NCBI GenBank assembly: GCA_900551985.1
Contig: URYG01000156.1
Span: forward strand, 1 to 7,677
DNA: 7,677 nucleotides
Direction of reading: 5' to 3'
DNA from: an uncultured Prevotella sp.
Lineage (GTDB): Bacteria > Bacteroidota > Bacteroidia > Bacteroidales > Bacteroidaceae
Shown: in pieces, positions 6,088 to 7,677 of the stretch
How the letters are laid out: every line of letters starts with the position of its first letter
Numbering within the stretch: position 1 is the first letter of the stretch
Program-made: the position numbers and the translations under genes
Notes under the pieces: model-generated
The model's input: the letters and a program-made list of their open reading frames with translations, nothing else
What the model was told of the DNA's origin: nothing
The model's database searches: none

Positions 6088-6648
6088 TTACTCCTGGCGC
6101 TTGAAGACATAGATGCCCTGAGTATTCTCGAGCATCAAACTGTCAGAGCCCAGTTTATCGATGGCAAAGGTATCCTTATTGAGCAGGAGCTTTCCGTTCA
6201 GGATTTTCCATGATGTCCAAGGGTTGGTCTCTGCCTTCACGTTGTTCTTTACCTCTCCGCCTTCCAGCAAGTCGAAGTTCTTGTCGAGCGAAGTCCACTT
6301 GCCCAAAAGCGAAGTAAGATTGATGATTTTCTGTGCCATCATCTCTCCATCCTGTGCCTTGTAACCGATAAGAGCGATGCGGTCGCCTGCCAGCAAACCA
6401 CCCTGCACGATGTCTGGCTGCTCATCATCAATGAAGACAGAGAGCGTATCTCCCTCATCAGAAATCAGCTCCAGATTGTGCATGGAAGTTCCCTCACCAC
6501 ATACACCGTAGATGGTTGAATCATCGGCAACCTCCTCCAGATCGAGGGAATCTGTAGGACTGATTACCTGTGCGGTTTTCTTATCCTTGCAGCTATTGGC
6601 AGCAAAGAGTACCACCAAAGCCATCATCATATAAACTAATCTTTTCAT
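6088..6648 (-). CDS. Lipoprotein with OB-like and lipocalin-like domains
   Basis: This 186-residue predicted lipoprotein begins MKRLVYMMMALVVLFAANSC, a basic start, a hydrophobic core and a lipobox-like ANSC with Cys20 as the lipidated residue. The sequence after Cys is KDKK, without the acidic run associated with surface export in this phylum, so a periplasm-facing location is more likely but not proven. Residues 45-110 look like a small beta-barrel (IYGVCGEGTSMHNLELISDE, GDTLSVFIDD, GGLLAGDRIALIGY), perhaps OB-like. Residues 112-184 begin with LLGKW, a lipocalin-like GxW motif, and end with strands SLMLENTQGIYVFKR, as in the lipocalin-like proteins common in Prevotella and Bacteroides. The ligand and role are unknown. 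It lies 32 nt after mazG and 25 nt before rnz on the same strand, so an operon is likely, although the partners are cytosolic and a shared pathway is not evident. Confidence 0.75.
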   Translation of the reverse strand: MKRLVYMMMALVVLFAANSCKDKKTAQVISPTDSLDLEEVADDSTIYGVCGEGTSMHNLELISDEGDTLSVFIDDEQPDIVQGGLLAGDRIALIGYKAQDGEMMAQKIINLTSLLGKWTSLDKNFDLLEGGEVKNNVKAETNPWTSWKILNGKLLLNKDTFAIDKLGSDSLMLENTQGIYVFKRQE

Positions 6649-6680
6649 AATCCTTATAGTTTTGCTTGTTATAAAACGTC

Positions 6681-7610
6681 CTATTTATCTTGTCTTTCCT
6701 GTTTCTTGGCTTCATTCCACAGTTTATCCATTTCTTCCAAACTCATGTCTTTCAGATTCTTACCCTGCTTGAGCGAATGATCTTCTACATAGTTGAAACG
6801 GCGGATAAACTTCTGGTTTGTCTTCTCCAGCGCATTGTCAGGATTGAGCTTATAGAGACGGGCAGCATTGATCACGGAGAAGAGGAAATCGCCAAGCTCC
6901 TGGGTAGAGTTTTCTTTATCTCCCTTGGCAAGTTCAGCCTTGAGTTCTTCCAGTTCTTCGTGTACCTTATCCCATACATCCTCCTTCTCCTTCCAGTCGA
7001 AGCCCACGTTTCGTGCCTTGTCCTGAATGCGATATGCCTTGATGAGAGATGGCAGGGAATTTGGCACACCGCTCAGAACACGCTCGTTGCCATCTTTCTC
7101 CTGCTGCTTGATCTGCTCCCAGGTTTTCTCTACAGAGGCAGCATTCTTGGGTTTGCTGGCACCAAGAGCCAGGGTTTCTTCGGCATTGGCTGTTTCTGCC
7201 TTCTCATCTTCCACTTCAGACTCCTTATATACCACCTGTCCCTCATCATTGATATACATATCAGGATTCGCTACCGTCCATTCGCCCTCTTCCTTCCAGT
7301 TGATGAAAGGATGGCGGAACATCAGCTTGTCTGCTTCCTGATTGCAGACATCGCAGATATCGAACTCGCCGTCTTCCCTGCCGATGATGCTATAGAACAT
7401 CACGTGCTCCAGCACATCGCCCAGCTCCTTCTTGATATCCTTGTAATCGCGCTTCATCAAGGCGTCACAAAGCTCGAAAGTCTCCTCGATGGTATTCGGA
7501 CGAAGACTCTCGAATGTCTGCTTCTTATCCCATGGACACTGCAGGCGCAAACGGTCCTGTACATCCAGCAAGCGGCTGAACGCCGCTAACTTTTCTTCTT
7601 TCGTATGCAT
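6681..7610 (-). CDS. mazG: Nucleoside triphosphate pyrophosphohydrolase MazG, two-domain, with linker insertion
   Basis: MazG hydrolyses canonical and non-canonical NTPs to NMP and pyrophosphate in the cytosol, a house-cleaning and stress-linked role. Domain 1 (about 15-100) has LQCPWDKKQTFESLRPNTIE (23-42) and the metal-binding acidic helices EETFE (42-46) and ELGDVLEH (62-69). Domain 2 (about 180-285) has SGVPNSLPSLIKAYRIQDKA, EELEELKAE (218-226) and QELGDFLFSVINAARL (237-252). The order and motifs are those of full-length MazG. At 309 residues it is longer than the usual 260-280. The extra length lies between the domains at roughly 103-158, an acidic, low-complexity stretch (SEVEDEKAETANAEETLALG) before KTWEQIKQQE. 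The start is ATG at 7610, just after a 22/23-bp tandem repeat. It appears to be the first gene of the mazG-lipoprotein-rnz unit. Frame and codon use are continuous, so the insertion looks translated. Confidence 0.95.
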   Translation of the reverse strand: MHTKEEKLAAFSRLLDVQDRLRLQCPWDKKQTFESLRPNTIEETFELCDALMKRDYKDIKKELGDVLEHVMFYSIIGREDGEFDICDVCNQEADKLMFRHPFINWKEEGEWTVANPDMYINDEGQVVYKESEVEDEKAETANAEETLALGASKPKNAASVEKTWEQIKQQEKDGNERVLSGVPNSLPSLIKAYRIQDKARNVGFDWKEKEDVWDKVHEELEELKAELAKGDKENSTQELGDFLFSVINAARLYKLNPDNALEKTNQKFIRRFNYVEDHSLKQGKNLKDMSLEEMDKLWNEAKKQERQDK

Positions 7611-7611
7611 T

Positions 7612-7656
7612 GTTTAAATATATTATATTCAAGTGTTTAATATTCTACATTCAAGT
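7612..7656. repeat. AT-rich 22/23-bp tandem repeat directly upstream of mazG
   Basis: Units at 7612-7634 and 7635-7656 both start GTTTAA and end ATTCAAGT on the + strand. On the - strand each reads ACTTGAAT...TTAAAC. The repeat abuts the mazG start (7610) and occupies the expected promoter zone. I can find only weak fits to the Bacteroidetes TTTG/TAnnTTTG promoter pattern, so no promoter is called. Confidence 0.7.
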
Positions 7657-7677
7657 TCACAAATAAGCCCCACGCAC

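Noticed and set aside
6690..7589. 299-codon + strand open frame opposite mazG
   Set aside because: It is antisense to a clear MazG with all motifs. The predicted protein is Leu/Ile/Phe-rich without a family signature, typical of a reverse-complement shadow.

Overview
The window looks like chromosomal DNA from a Bacteroidales bacterium, most likely Prevotellaceae (Segatella/Prevotella copri-like). The grounds are the protein family types, moderate GC, starts without a clear Shine-Dalgarno sequence, a fused NfnA-NfnB enzyme, and an ECF sigma factor paired with a membrane-anchored anti-sigma/beta-barrel protein. The genus is inferred from memory of these families, not from a search. There are no rRNA or tRNA genes, no CRISPR array, no insertion sequence and no phage genes.

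Layout. On the + strand are the 3' part of serS (to 531) and a 781-codon fused NADH-dependent ferredoxin:NADP+ oxidoreductase, nfnAB (733-3078). A strong two-way hairpin terminator (3083-3124) separates them from everything to the right, which is on the - strand. Read in its direction of transcription, the right part has two units. The first is mazG (7610-6681), a lipoprotein gene (6648-6088) and rnz (6062-5148), closely spaced and ending at a hairpin (5104-5143). The second is an ECF sigma factor gene (5063-4509) overlapping by 8 nt a gene for an anti-sigma/outer-membrane barrel protein (4516-3128).

How the genes relate. The sigma/anti-sigma pair is the most interesting biology. The downstream protein appears to have a cytosolic N-terminus, one inner-membrane helix, a disordered repeat-rich periplasmic stretch and a C-terminal outer-membrane beta-barrel. 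This is the architecture of the dual-membrane-spanning anti-sigma (Dma/Das) systems of Bacteroides, so the locus is a candidate envelope sensor linking the outer membrane to transcription. In this copy the linker carries in-frame duplicated palindromic and tandem repeats. mazG, rnz and serS are housekeeping genes for nucleotide clean-up, tRNA 3' maturation and tRNA charging. nfnAB balances NADH, NADPH and ferredoxin in anaerobic metabolism.

The left edge is abnormal. Bases 1-40 do not continue serS. Their reverse complement encodes PVTNIFRDVILDE, a conserved serS segment that normally lies a little upstream of the AGSYG motif where the forward frame starts. This is a fold-back inversion inside an essential gene and is most likely an assembly or amplification chimera. 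Other observations are a three-copy 20-bp tandem repeat beginning in the last codons of serS, TTG starts for both the sigma gene and rnz, and an acidic insertion between the two MazG domains.
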